A stretch of DNA of 64,000 bases from Nonomuraea wenchangensis (GTDB lineage: Bacteria > Actinomycetota > Actinomycetes > Streptosporangiales > Streptosporangiaceae), in contig NZ_FOHX01000006.1 of assembly GCF_900111685.1 (NCBI RefSeq), positions 310,001-374,000 of the forward strand, in the 5' to 3' direction. The first letter of the stretch is position 1. Every line of letters begins with the position of its first letter. The translations under genes and the position numbers were made by a program. The notes under the pieces were generated by a model, which made no database searches, had not been told where the DNA came from, and worked only from the letters and a program-made list of their open reading frames with translations. This document shows positions 1-7,233 of this stretch, one piece after another.

Positions 1-673
1 GGCCCCGGTGGTGCTCGACCAGCTCGCGGCCGAGCTGCCCGGCGACTGGCGGGTCACCTGGTACCGCGGCGTGCTGGCGATGACGACCGGGCGGTTCGAC
101 ACGGCCGTGGCGATGTTCGACGCGTGCCTGTCGCTGCTGCCGGGCGAGCCGGCGCCCAAGCTGGCGCTGGCGTACGCGCTGGAGTGCGCGGGCAGGCACG
201 CCGCCCCCTGGTACGACACCGTCTGGCGCACCGACCACGGCTACGTGAGCGCCGCGTTCGGCCTGGCGAGGACGGGCCGGCTGAGCGTGCTGGACGAGGT
301 GCCGGCCACGTCGAGCTACCGGGTGGCGGCGCAGGTGGCGCTGGCCGTCTCGGCGGCGCGCCGGCCGGACCCGGCCGCGATCGTCCCCGGCGAGCTGGTC
401 ACCGCGGCCGACCGGCTGACCCGCCTCACCGACCTCGACGGCCGCCGCCGCGACCTGCTCACCGCCGAGCTGCTGCACGGGGGCCTGGCGTGGCTGGCGT
501 CCAACGCGCCGCCGCCTGGCCTGCGGCTGGCGGAGGCCGCGTTCACCGAGTCCGGGCTGCGCAGGCGGCTGGAGTCGATCTACCGGCGGCTGGCCGTGGC
601 CGCCACCACCCGCCAGGAGCGGCACGCCCTCATCGACCAGGCCAACGCCGTGCGTCCCCGGACGTGGCTGTGA
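1..673 (+). CDS. pknG: Serine/threonine kinase PknG, C-terminal TPR part (5' end outside window)
   Basis: The frame is open from the left edge and ends in TGA at 671-673; only the last ~223 residues are present. The text is alpha-helical repeat sequence with the PknG-type TPR signature: a WYRGVLAMTTGRFDTA block, then LPGEPAPKLALAYALE, then a YDTVWRTDHGYVSAAFGLAR block. The rubredoxin-like and kinase domains would lie upstream and cannot be checked. In mycobacteria soluble PknG phosphorylates the FHA protein GarA to control glutamate and TCA metabolism, under control of GlnX and GlnH. Both of those follow in this operon, which supports the call. The stop overlaps the next start as GTGA. Confidence 0.85.
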   Translation, partial: APVVLDQLAAELPGDWRVTWYRGVLAMTTGRFDTAVAMFDACLSLLPGEPAPKLALAYALECAGRHAAPWYDTVWRTDHGYVSAAFGLARTGRLSVLDEVPATSSYRVAAQVALAVSAARRPDPAAIVPGELVTAADRLTRLTDLDGRRRDLLTAELLHGGLAWLASNAPPPGLRLAEAAFTESGLRRRLESIYRRLAVAATTRQERHALIDQANAVRPRTWL

Positions 674-1536
674 CGGCCCCGGAGGCCCGCGCGGCCGATG
701 CCGGGGCGGGGGCGTGCCCCGTCTGCGGCACGCCGGTGTACGAGGGTTACGCCTACTGCGAGAAGTGCGGCCACACCCTGGGCTCGCCGACGTGCACGTC
801 CTGCGGGGCGGCCGCCGTGGACGCCGAGGGCTACTGCGAGCGGTGCGGGCTGCGCCAGCCCACCGGCCGCGACCACGCCGAGATCGTCCTGGAGGGCGGC
901 GCGGCGGCGGTCACGGACAGGGGCCTGCGGCGCAGCAGGAACGAGGACGCGGTCGCGCTGCTCGCCGCCGGCCGGTCCACGGTGGCCGTGGTCTGCGACG
1001 GCGTCGGCAGCTCCCCCAGGGCCGACGAGGCGTCCGCGGTGGCCGTCGAGGCGGCGAGCGCGGCGCTGATCAGGGGACTGTCGCACGAGGAGGCGTTCGA
1101 GCTGGCCGGGCGGGCGGTCACCAAGCTCGCGACGTCCGTGCACGACGCGCCCGCCAGCACGTACGTCGCCGCCGTGGTCAGGGACGGCCGGATCAGCCTG
1201 GCCTGGGCGGGCGACACGCGGGCGTACTGGCTGCCGGCCGGACTCCCGGACGGGGGCCTGCTGACCGTCGACGACGCGATCGAGACCGGCGAGATCACCG
1301 CCTGGCTCGGCGCGGACGCCGGGGACGTCCGGCCGCACGTGCGCGTGTTCGAGCCGCAGGGGCCCGGCCTGCTGCTGGTCTGCAGCGACGGCCTGTGGCG
1401 CTACCTGGACGGCCACCCGCTCCCCGCCCCCGGCGATCCGCAGGCGCTGGCCCGCGAGCTGCTGCGGCACGCCCTGGACTCCGGCGGCCAGGACAACATC
1501 ACGATCGCCCTGATCCCCCTAGGAGAACTCCCGTGA
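670..1536 (+). CDS. Zinc-ribbon PP2C-type Ser/Thr phosphatase
   Basis: A protein of 288 aa starting at GTG 670, which overlaps the pknG stop. Residues ~16-63 carry four CxxC pairs (CPVC, CEKC, CTSC, CERC), a double zinc ribbon. From ~75 on comes a compact PP2C domain: RNEDA at ~90, the metal motif VCDGVGSS with Asp110, WAGDTRAY near 179, CSDGLW near 240 and GGQDNIT near 275. These match the metal-binding aspartates of the PPM family. Placed directly behind a kinase gene and ahead of an FHA gene, it is the natural candidate to reverse PknG phosphorylation; that role is inferred. No membrane segment is seen, so it is likely cytosolic. Confidence 0.85.
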   Translation: MTAPEARAADAGAGACPVCGTPVYEGYAYCEKCGHTLGSPTCTSCGAAAVDAEGYCERCGLRQPTGRDHAEIVLEGGAAAVTDRGLRRSRNEDAVALLAAGRSTVAVVCDGVGSSPRADEASAVAVEAASAALIRGLSHEEAFELAGRAVTKLATSVHDAPASTYVAAVVRDGRISLAWAGDTRAYWLPAGLPDGGLLTVDDAIETGEITAWLGADAGDVRPHVRVFEPQGPGLLLVCSDGLWRYLDGHPLPAPGDPQALARELLRHALDSGGQDNITIALIPLGELP

Positions 1537-2822
1537 GTGACCAGCCGACGTTCACGCTGACGATCGACCAGAACAAATATCTCCCCCTCGACGGCCGCGA
1601 GGTGCACGCCATCCTGACGGTCGGCGCCACGGGCGGGATCACCACGCAGGCGGCCGGGCCGGCGGAGGCCGCCGAGGTGATCATCGTGGACACCTCCGGC
1701 TCGATGAGCGGCAGCAAGATCCGCGAGGCGCGGCAGGCGGCCGTGACCGCCGTGCAGACGCTGCGCGACGGCGCGTACTTCGCGGTGATCGCCGGCACCG
1801 ACCGGGCCACGATGGTCTATCCGCGCGGCAACCCGCAGCTGGTGAAGGCCACCCCCGCGACGAAGGCTGAGGCGCACCGGGCGATCGACAAGCTGCTCGC
1901 CCATGGCGGCACCGCGATCGGCGAGTGGCTGAAGCTGGCCGGTCACCTGCTGACCGCGCACCCGTCGGCGATCCGGCACGCGCTGCTCATGACCGACGGC
2001 CAGAACAACGAGCGCGCCGACGTCTTCGGCTCCGTGCTCGCCGCGTGGAGCGGCAAGTTCGTGGTGGACTGCCTCGGCGTCGGCGCCGACTGGGCGCCGG
2101 CCGAGCTGCGCAGGGTCGCCGAGGCGATGCTCGGCACGTTCGACTTCGTCCGCGACCAGGGCGACCTGCCGGAGTACTTCCGCCGGCTCACGCAGACCTC
2201 GATGAGCAAGACGGTGGCCGAGCTGTCGCTGCGGGTGTGGGTGCCGCAGACCGCGCGGCTGAAGTTCGTCAAGCAGGTCTCCCCCGTGCTGCTGGACCTC
2301 ACCGGCAAGCGGACCGACGTCAACCCGCTCACCGGCGACTACCCGACCGGGTCGTGGGGCGCGGAGGAGCGCGAGTACCACGTGTGCGTCGAGGTGCCGC
2401 CCGGCCAGATCGGCCAGGAGATCAGGGCGGGCTGGGTCAAGCTCGTCCGGCCCGACACCGGCGACGTGCTCGCCAGCGGCAACGTGCTCGCCCAGTGGAC
2501 CGACGACCTCGCCCAGTCCACCCGCATCAACGGCAAGGTCGCCCACTACACCGGCCAGGCCGAGCTGCACGACCTCATCCAGGACGGGCTGAGCGCCCGC
2601 GCGGCCGGCGACGTGGACACCGCGACCGCGCGGCTGGCCAAGGCCCGCGAGATCGCGGTCGAGTCCGGCCGCGAGGACACCGCCCGCCTGCTGGAGAAGG
2701 TGGTCGAGGTGGACCCGGCCAGCGGCACGGCCCGGCTGCGCAGGAACGTGGACAAGGCCGACGAGATCGAGCTCGACACCGGCTCGGTGCGCACCAGCCG
2801 GCTGCGCAAGGAAGGATCGTGA
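1533..2822 (+). CDS. von Willebrand factor A domain protein
   Basis: A protein of 429 aa starting at GTG 1533 (overlapping the phosphatase stop) behind the ribosome site AGGAG at 1521. The vWA MIDAS motif DTSGS lies at residues 53-57, and MTDGQNN near 155 supplies a later metal-site aspartate. A beta-rich middle part and a helical C-terminus with several Ala/Arg heptads follow. There is no signal peptide or membrane helix, so a cytosolic scaffold or adaptor is likely. vWA proteins next to PP2C, FHA and kinase genes recur in actinobacterial signalling loci. The ligand is unknown. Confidence 0.85.
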   Translation: MSDQPTFTLTIDQNKYLPLDGREVHAILTVGATGGITTQAAGPAEAAEVIIVDTSGSMSGSKIREARQAAVTAVQTLRDGAYFAVIAGTDRATMVYPRGNPQLVKATPATKAEAHRAIDKLLAHGGTAIGEWLKLAGHLLTAHPSAIRHALLMTDGQNNERADVFGSVLAAWSGKFVVDCLGVGADWAPAELRRVAEAMLGTFDFVRDQGDLPEYFRRLTQTSMSKTVAELSLRVWVPQTARLKFVKQVSPVLLDLTGKRTDVNPLTGDYPTGSWGAEEREYHVCVEVPPGQIGQEIRAGWVKLVRPDTGDVLASGNVLAQWTDDLAQSTRINGKVAHYTGQAELHDLIQDGLSARAAGDVDTATARLAKAREIAVESGREDTARLLEKVVEVDPASGTARLRRNVDKADEIELDTGSVRTSRLRKEGS

Positions 2823-3463
2823 TGGCGACCTGCCCGCAGGGGCACGCGTCGGGCGACGACGACTACTGCGACGTGTGCGGCGCCCAGATGGCCGCCGCCC
2901 CCGCCGCCTCCACCCCCCAGCCCGCCGCGCCCTCCGGCGCGGGCGCGCCCGCCGAGAGCTGCCCCATCTGCCAGACGCCGCGCGCCGGCCAGTTCTGCGA
3001 GGTGTGCGGCCACGACTACACCGGGAACGGGGCGGCCGTCCCGCTCCCGGTCACCGGGGCCCGGTGGGAGGCGGTCACCGCCGCCGACCGCGCCTACTAC
3101 GACAAGGTGATCGCCGAGGGCGGGCCGGACGCCGACCGGGTGGCCTTCCCGCCGTACTGCCCCGAGCGCTCGTTCGGCCTGCACGGCGAGCAGGTGCGCA
3201 TCGGGCGGCGCAGCCGGGCCAGGAGCCTCGCCCCCGAGATCGACCTGACCGGCCCGCCCGAGGACCCGGGCGTGTCCCACCTGCACGCCGTGCTGCTGGC
3301 CCAGCCGGACGGCTCGTGGACGATCGTTGACCCGGGCTCGTCCAACGGCACCCGGGTCAACGGCAGGCCGCTCACGGTCAACGTGCCGGTGAGGATCGGC
3401 CCCGGCGACCGCATCCACCTGGGCGCGTGGACCGTCATCACGATCAGGGAGGGCACCCCGTGA
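2822..3463 (+). CDS. Double zinc-ribbon FHA-domain protein
   Basis: A protein of 213 aa; the ATG at 2822 overlaps the vWA stop (TGATG), behind AAGGA at 2811. The N-terminus has two zinc-ribbon halves (CPQGH..CDVCG to residue 20; CPIC..CEVCG at 47-63) joined by a Pro/Ala linker. The FHA domain spans ~120-210 with IGRRSR at 127-132, VSHLHA at 151-156 and SSNGT..NG at 173-181, the phosphothreonine-binding residues. It could be the local counterpart of GarA, but it lacks GarA's short N-terminal ETTS phosphorylation motif and has zinc ribbons instead. Its target is unknown. Confidence 0.88.
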   Translation: MATCPQGHASGDDDYCDVCGAQMAAAPAASTPQPAAPSGAGAPAESCPICQTPRAGQFCEVCGHDYTGNGAAVPLPVTGARWEAVTAADRAYYDKVIAEGGPDADRVAFPPYCPERSFGLHGEQVRIGRRSRARSLAPEIDLTGPPEDPGVSHLHAVLLAQPDGSWTIVDPGSSNGTRVNGRPLTVNVPVRIGPGDRIHLGAWTVITIREGTP

Positions 3464-4845
3464 CGATGACACAGGCCCCTCCTCCGGCCCCTCCCATGGT
3501 GGCGCCCCCGGCGCCGACGCCGAGGCGGCGCAACGTGCCCGGCCGCGTACGGACGCTGACCGGCGCCACCGTCGCCGCGCTCGCGCTGCTGTTCACGGCG
3601 CTGGCCGTGGGCAGCTCCAGCGCCCGCGACGGGCTCCAGGTCATCGGCCGCGACGCCGGGCCGCAGGTCGTCGCCACGGCGGGCCTCTACCTGGCTCTGA
3701 GCGACATGGACGCGCAGGTCGCGGGCGCCTTGCTGATGGGCAACGGGTACGCAGACCGGCGCGCCGACGCCCTCGCCCGCTACGAGAGCCGCCGTTCGGA
3801 GGCCAACCAGGCGCTGCTGAAGGCGTTCCAGCTCTCCGGCGACGACCCGGCCGAGCGGCGGACCGTGCAGTCGGTGCTGGACGGGCTCGGCCGCTACGAG
3901 CGGCTGGCCGGGCAGGCCCTCCTGCTCGACGAGCGCGCCGGGCACGCGCCCGGCCCGCCGCCGGCGGAGGTCGTGGCGACCTACCGGCAGGCGACCGACC
4001 TCATGCGGATGGTGCTGCTGCCGCAGGCGTACAACCTGACGCTGGAGAACGGCACCATCGTCCGCCGCACCTACGACGACAAGGCGCTCATGCTGCCGCT
4101 GCTGCGGGCCGCGGTGGTGGTGGCCGGGCTGCTCGCGCTGGGCTGCCTGCTGGCGCTGCAGGTCTTCCTGGCCCGGCGCTTCCGCCGGGTGTTCGGCCCG
4201 GCGCTGCTGGTGGCGACGGTCACGACCGCGCTGGCGCTGCTGTTCGGGACGAACGTGCTGAGCCAGGACCAGGACGCGCTGCGCGAGGCCAAGAAGTCGT
4301 CGTTCGACTCGGTGCTGACGCTGGCGAGGACGCGGGCGATCAGCAACAGCATGCAGGGCGACCAGAGCCGCTATCTGCTGGACAAGGAGCGGGCCGACAC
4401 CTACGAGCACACGTTCCTGGACAAGTCGCAGTCGATCTTCTACGTCCCCGCGGGCAACCTGGAGACCTACCAGGCCAAGGTGACCCAAGGCGAGACGAAG
4501 GCGCTCGGCCTGCTCGGGCCCGAGCTGGTCGGCCCGCGCGGCCGGGACGTCGCCACCGCCTTCGCCGGCTTCCAGGCCGCCGACGCCGACCTGCGGAAGC
4601 TGGCGCTGGCCGGACGGGTCAACGGCGCGGTGGCGGCCCGGCTCACCACGTCGACGCAGGCCTTCGACGCCTACGACCGCGCGGTGGTGGCGCTGGCCGG
4701 CCAGCACGAGGCCGACTTCGAGCGGGCCATCGGCCGCGGCGAGAACGCCCTCGACAACCTGTGGCGGCTGCTGCCCTTCGCGATCGGCGGGATCGGCCTG
4801 CTGGTGATCGCCGGGGTGTGGCCTCGACTCAAGGAGTACCGGTGA
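3460..4845 (+). CDS. glnX: GlnX-like four-helix membrane signalling protein
   Basis: A protein of 461 aa starting at GTG 3460, overlapping the FHA stop as GTGA (ATG 3466 is an alternative). After a Pro-rich N-terminus, hydrophobic helices lie near residues 32-52, 208-230, 243-263 and 436-456. Two large helical segments of ~150 and ~170 residues sit between them, predicted outside the membrane. This architecture, and the position between PknG and a glutamine-binding lipoprotein, match mycobacterial GlnX (Rv0412c type), which relays amino-acid binding by GlnH to PknG. Sequence similarity could not be tested, so the name rests mainly on topology and context. Confidence 0.75.
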   Translation: MTMTQAPPPAPPMVAPPAPTPRRRNVPGRVRTLTGATVAALALLFTALAVGSSSARDGLQVIGRDAGPQVVATAGLYLALSDMDAQVAGALLMGNGYADRRADALARYESRRSEANQALLKAFQLSGDDPAERRTVQSVLDGLGRYERLAGQALLLDERAGHAPGPPPAEVVATYRQATDLMRMVLLPQAYNLTLENGTIVRRTYDDKALMLPLLRAAVVVAGLLALGCLLALQVFLARRFRRVFGPALLVATVTTALALLFGTNVLSQDQDALREAKKSSFDSVLTLARTRAISNSMQGDQSRYLLDKERADTYEHTFLDKSQSIFYVPAGNLETYQAKVTQGETKALGLLGPELVGPRGRDVATAFAGFQAADADLRKLALAGRVNGAVAARLTTSTQAFDAYDRAVVALAGQHEADFERAIGRGENALDNLWRLLPFAIGGIGLLVIAGVWPRLKEYR

Positions 4846-5651
4846 AGCGGGTGCTGGCGGTGACGGCGGCCCTGGTGGCCGCGCTGGCGGCCGGGGGCTG
4901 CGCGAGCGGCGAGGCGGCGTCGATCGTCGACAAGGACGACATCGTCATCGCGGTGCGGCCGGACCTGCCCTCGGTCGGGTTCCGCAAGGCCGACGGGACG
5001 TTCGAGGGCTTCGACGTGGACGTGGCCCGCTACCTCGCCCGCAAGCTGGGCAAGCACGTCACGCTCATGCCGGCGCTGGCCGCCGACCGGGACAAGGTGC
5101 TGCTCGACGGGCGGGCCGACATGGTGGTGGCGACGTACACGATCGACCAGGACCGCAAGGCCAAGGTGTTGTTCGCGGGGCCGTACCACATCTCCTACCA
5201 GGACATCCTGATGCGGCCGGACGAGACGTTCAAGAACGTGCGCGACCTCAAGGGGCGGCGGATCTGCCAGGTCAAGGGGTCGAACGCGGCCGAACGGGTC
5301 ACCGAGGAGCGCAAGGTCGCGGCGCAGCTCGTGCCGTTCGACGACTACGCGCAGTGCCTGGAGGCGCTGAAGAGCCGGCAGGTGGACGCCGTCACCACCA
5401 ACGACGTCATCCTGGCGGGCCTCGCCATGCGGGACGGCTCGGGGCTGCGGCTGGCCAACGCCCAGTTCAACGAGCAGCGCACGGGCGTCGGGCTGCGCAA
5501 GGGCGACGTTCCGGGCTGCGAGGAGGTCAACCGGGCGATCATCGACATGTACCAGGACGGGACGGCGTCGAAGCTGCTGCACAAGTGGTTCGGCAAGTCG
5601 GGGCTGAACCTCGGCACGATCGCGGTGCCGCAGTTCGAGGGCTGCTCCTGA
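4842..5651 (+). CDS. glnH: GlnH-like amino-acid-binding lipoprotein
   Basis: A protein of 269 aa starting at GTG 4842 behind AAGGAG, overlapping the glnX stop. It has a lipoprotein signal with lipobox LAAGGC and Cys20. The mature part is a family 3 solute-binding protein: VGFRKADGTFEGFDVDVARYLA, MVVATYTIDQDRK, RICQVKGSNA and YAQCLEALKSRQVDAVTTND. In mycobacteria GlnH binds Asp, Glu or Gln outside the membrane and signals through GlnX to PknG. No ABC permease or ATPase gene follows, consistent with a sensor rather than a transporter. Confidence 0.85.
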   Translation: MKRVLAVTAALVAALAAGGCASGEAASIVDKDDIVIAVRPDLPSVGFRKADGTFEGFDVDVARYLARKLGKHVTLMPALAADRDKVLLDGRADMVVATYTIDQDRKAKVLFAGPYHISYQDILMRPDETFKNVRDLKGRRICQVKGSNAAERVTEERKVAAQLVPFDDYAQCLEALKSRQVDAVTTNDVILAGLAMRDGSGLRLANAQFNEQRTGVGLRKGDVPGCEEVNRAIIDMYQDGTASKLLHKWFGKSGLNLGTIAVPQFEGCS

Positions 5652-5656
5652 CGGCC

Positions 5657-5704
5657 CTTCCGACAGCGCTTCCGACAGCGCTTCCGACAGCGCTTCCGAC
5701 GCGG
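5657..5704 (+). repeat. Short tandem repeat after glnH
   Basis: The 12-mer CTTCCGACAGCG is repeated exactly at 5657-5668, 5669-5680 and 5681-5692, with a partial fourth copy to 5704. It starts six bases after the glnH stop and runs up to the terminator hairpin. No function is apparent; replication slippage could explain it. Confidence 0.9.
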
Positions 5705-5705
5705 C

Positions 5706-5738
5706 GAGCGGGCCGGGGCCTGACGCCCCGGCCCGCTC
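5706..5738. terminator. Bidirectional terminator hairpin, glnH / sigma factor
   Basis: Perfect 14-bp arms (5706-5719 and 5725-5738, GAGCGGGCCGGGGC) around a 5-base loop, between two converging genes. There is no clear T-run, as is common in actinomycetes. Confidence 0.8.
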
Positions 5739-5768
5739 TCCCGCCCTCCTGCCGCGTGTGACCGTCGC

Positions 5769-6920
5769 TCAGTCGAGGTAGTCGCGCAACATCTGCGCCC
5801 GCGTCGGGTGGCGGAGCTTGGCCAGGGTCTTCGACTCGATCTGCCGGATGCGCTCCCGCGTGACCCCGAACTCCCTGCCCACCTCCTCCAGCGTGCGCGG
5901 ATGCCCGTCGGCCAGTCCGAAGCGGAGCTGGATGATGCGCTGCTCCCGGTCGGACAGCGTCGCCAGGATGTCGTCGAGCTGGTCCTGCAGCATGATGAAG
6001 GCCGCGGCCTCCATGGGCACGACGGCGTCGGCGTCCTCGATGAAGTCACCGAGGTCGGAGTCCTCCTCGCCGATCGGCGACTGCAGCGACACGGGCTCCT
6101 GGGCGATGCGCTGGATCTCCACGACCCGGTCGACCGGGAGGTCCATCTCCTTGGCGATCTCCTCGGGGATGGGCTCGCGGCCGAGGTCCTGGTGGAGCTG
6201 GCGCTGGACCCTGACGAGCTTGTTGATGGTCTCCACCATGTGGACCGGGATGCGGATCGTCCGCGCCTGGTCGGCGATGGCCCGGGTGATCGCCTGCCTG
6301 ATCCACCAGGTCGCGTACGTGGAGAACTTGTAGCCCTTCGTGTAGTCGAACTTCTCGACGGCCCTGATGAGGCCGAGGTTGCCCTCCTGGATCAGGTCCA
6401 GGAACAGCATGCCGCGGCCGACGTACCGCTTGGCGATCGACACCACGAGCCTGAGGTTGGCCTCGATGAGGCGTTGTTTGGCCCGCGTGCCCTGCCAGAC
6501 GAGCTCCCTGAACTCGGGGAAGGCCAGGCGCGAGACCCCACCGGCAAGCTTGTCCTCGGCGAACAGGCCGGCTTCGATCGACTTGGCGAGCTCCACCTCC
6601 TCCTCGGCGGTCAGCAGCGGCACCCGGCCGATCTCCCGCAGATAGATGCGGACCAGATCGCTGGTCGGCGCCCGCTTGCCTACGTCTTCCTCATCGGCGC
6701 GGGTGGATTCCTCGTCGCCCTGGGGCTCAAGGACCTCCACGCCGTTCTCGGCGAGCATGCGCACGACGCGCTCCAGCGCGTCGGACGGCAGCTCGGATCG
6801 GTCAAGCGCGGCGGCGACGTCATCGACGGTTACGCTCCCGCGCTCCCTTCCCTTCGCGACGAGGTCCGCCACCTGAAGATCTACCGATGGCGGTCCGCTT
6901 GGCAGCACCGATGCACCCAC
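5769..6920 (-). CDS. sigA: RNA polymerase primary-type sigma factor (RpoD/SigA/HrdB family)
   Basis: A protein of 383 aa. An N-terminal region 1.1-like segment (LVAKGRERGSVTVDDVAAAL) is followed by region 1.2 (DLVRIYLREIGRVPLLTAEEE) and region 2 (GRGMLFLDLIQEGNLGLIRA, then YKFSTYATWWIRQAITRAI). Region 3 and region 4 follow (VTRERIRQIESKTLAKLRHP), ending in MLRDYLD, as in vegetative group 1 or 2 sigma factors. It is shorter than HrdB of Streptomyces (about 510 aa), lacking a long acidic N-terminus. The first in-frame start is GTG 6920, with no clear ribosome site, so a leaderless start is possible. It converges on glnH across a terminator. Confidence 0.92.
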   Translation of the reverse strand: MGASVLPSGPPSVDLQVADLVAKGRERGSVTVDDVAAALDRSELPSDALERVVRMLAENGVEVLEPQGDEESTRADEEDVGKRAPTSDLVRIYLREIGRVPLLTAEEEVELAKSIEAGLFAEDKLAGGVSRLAFPEFRELVWQGTRAKQRLIEANLRLVVSIAKRYVGRGMLFLDLIQEGNLGLIRAVEKFDYTKGYKFSTYATWWIRQAITRAIADQARTIRIPVHMVETINKLVRVQRQLHQDLGREPIPEEIAKEMDLPVDRVVEIQRIAQEPVSLQSPIGEEDSDLGDFIEDADAVVPMEAAAFIMLQDQLDDILATLSDREQRIIQLRFGLADGHPRTLEEVGREFGVTRERIRQIESKTLAKLRHPTRAQMLRDYLD

Positions 6921-7233
6921 GGGAGACAGTCTGCAGTATTGGTTCCATCAAATGGCAGACCCATTTTTGTCACCGAAGGTAAGACCCCGGTCCTTACCGA
7001 ATTGAGATCGGAATTAGGTTTGGCCGGAGTTTGATCAGGAAAGTAAAGCCAATTACGCGATCAGCATTCCCGCGCCCGGCGGGGCCCATCGGCCGGACGC
7101 CACTCTTTCGCTGCCCGGAGCACGTTGTCCACCCTCTTTGTCGCATGGTGGACCGCGCCAGGTTCCCGGGTTGACCACCCGGGTTTGCGGCTTGGATTCG
7201 CGACCGAACCGTTATCTTCGGCCGGCCGGGCGA
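6921..7233. other. Intergenic region upstream of the sigma factor gene
   Basis: This 313-bp stretch is clearly AT-richer between 6940 and 7060, as expected of the sigma gene promoter on the minus strand; I could not fix a -35/-10 pair. A small hairpin (GGTAAG/CTTACC arms, 6979-6999) would lie in a long leader. A perfect 7-bp hairpin (CCCGGGT 7165-7171, ACCCGGG 7177-7183) lies just after the dnaG stop and may terminate dnaG. No tRNA or convincing ORF is seen. Confidence 0.5.

Noticed and set aside
6921..7233. A tRNA gene in the AT-rich sigma factor upstream region
   Set aside because: No acceptor stem pairing or T-loop consensus in the right arrangement was found.
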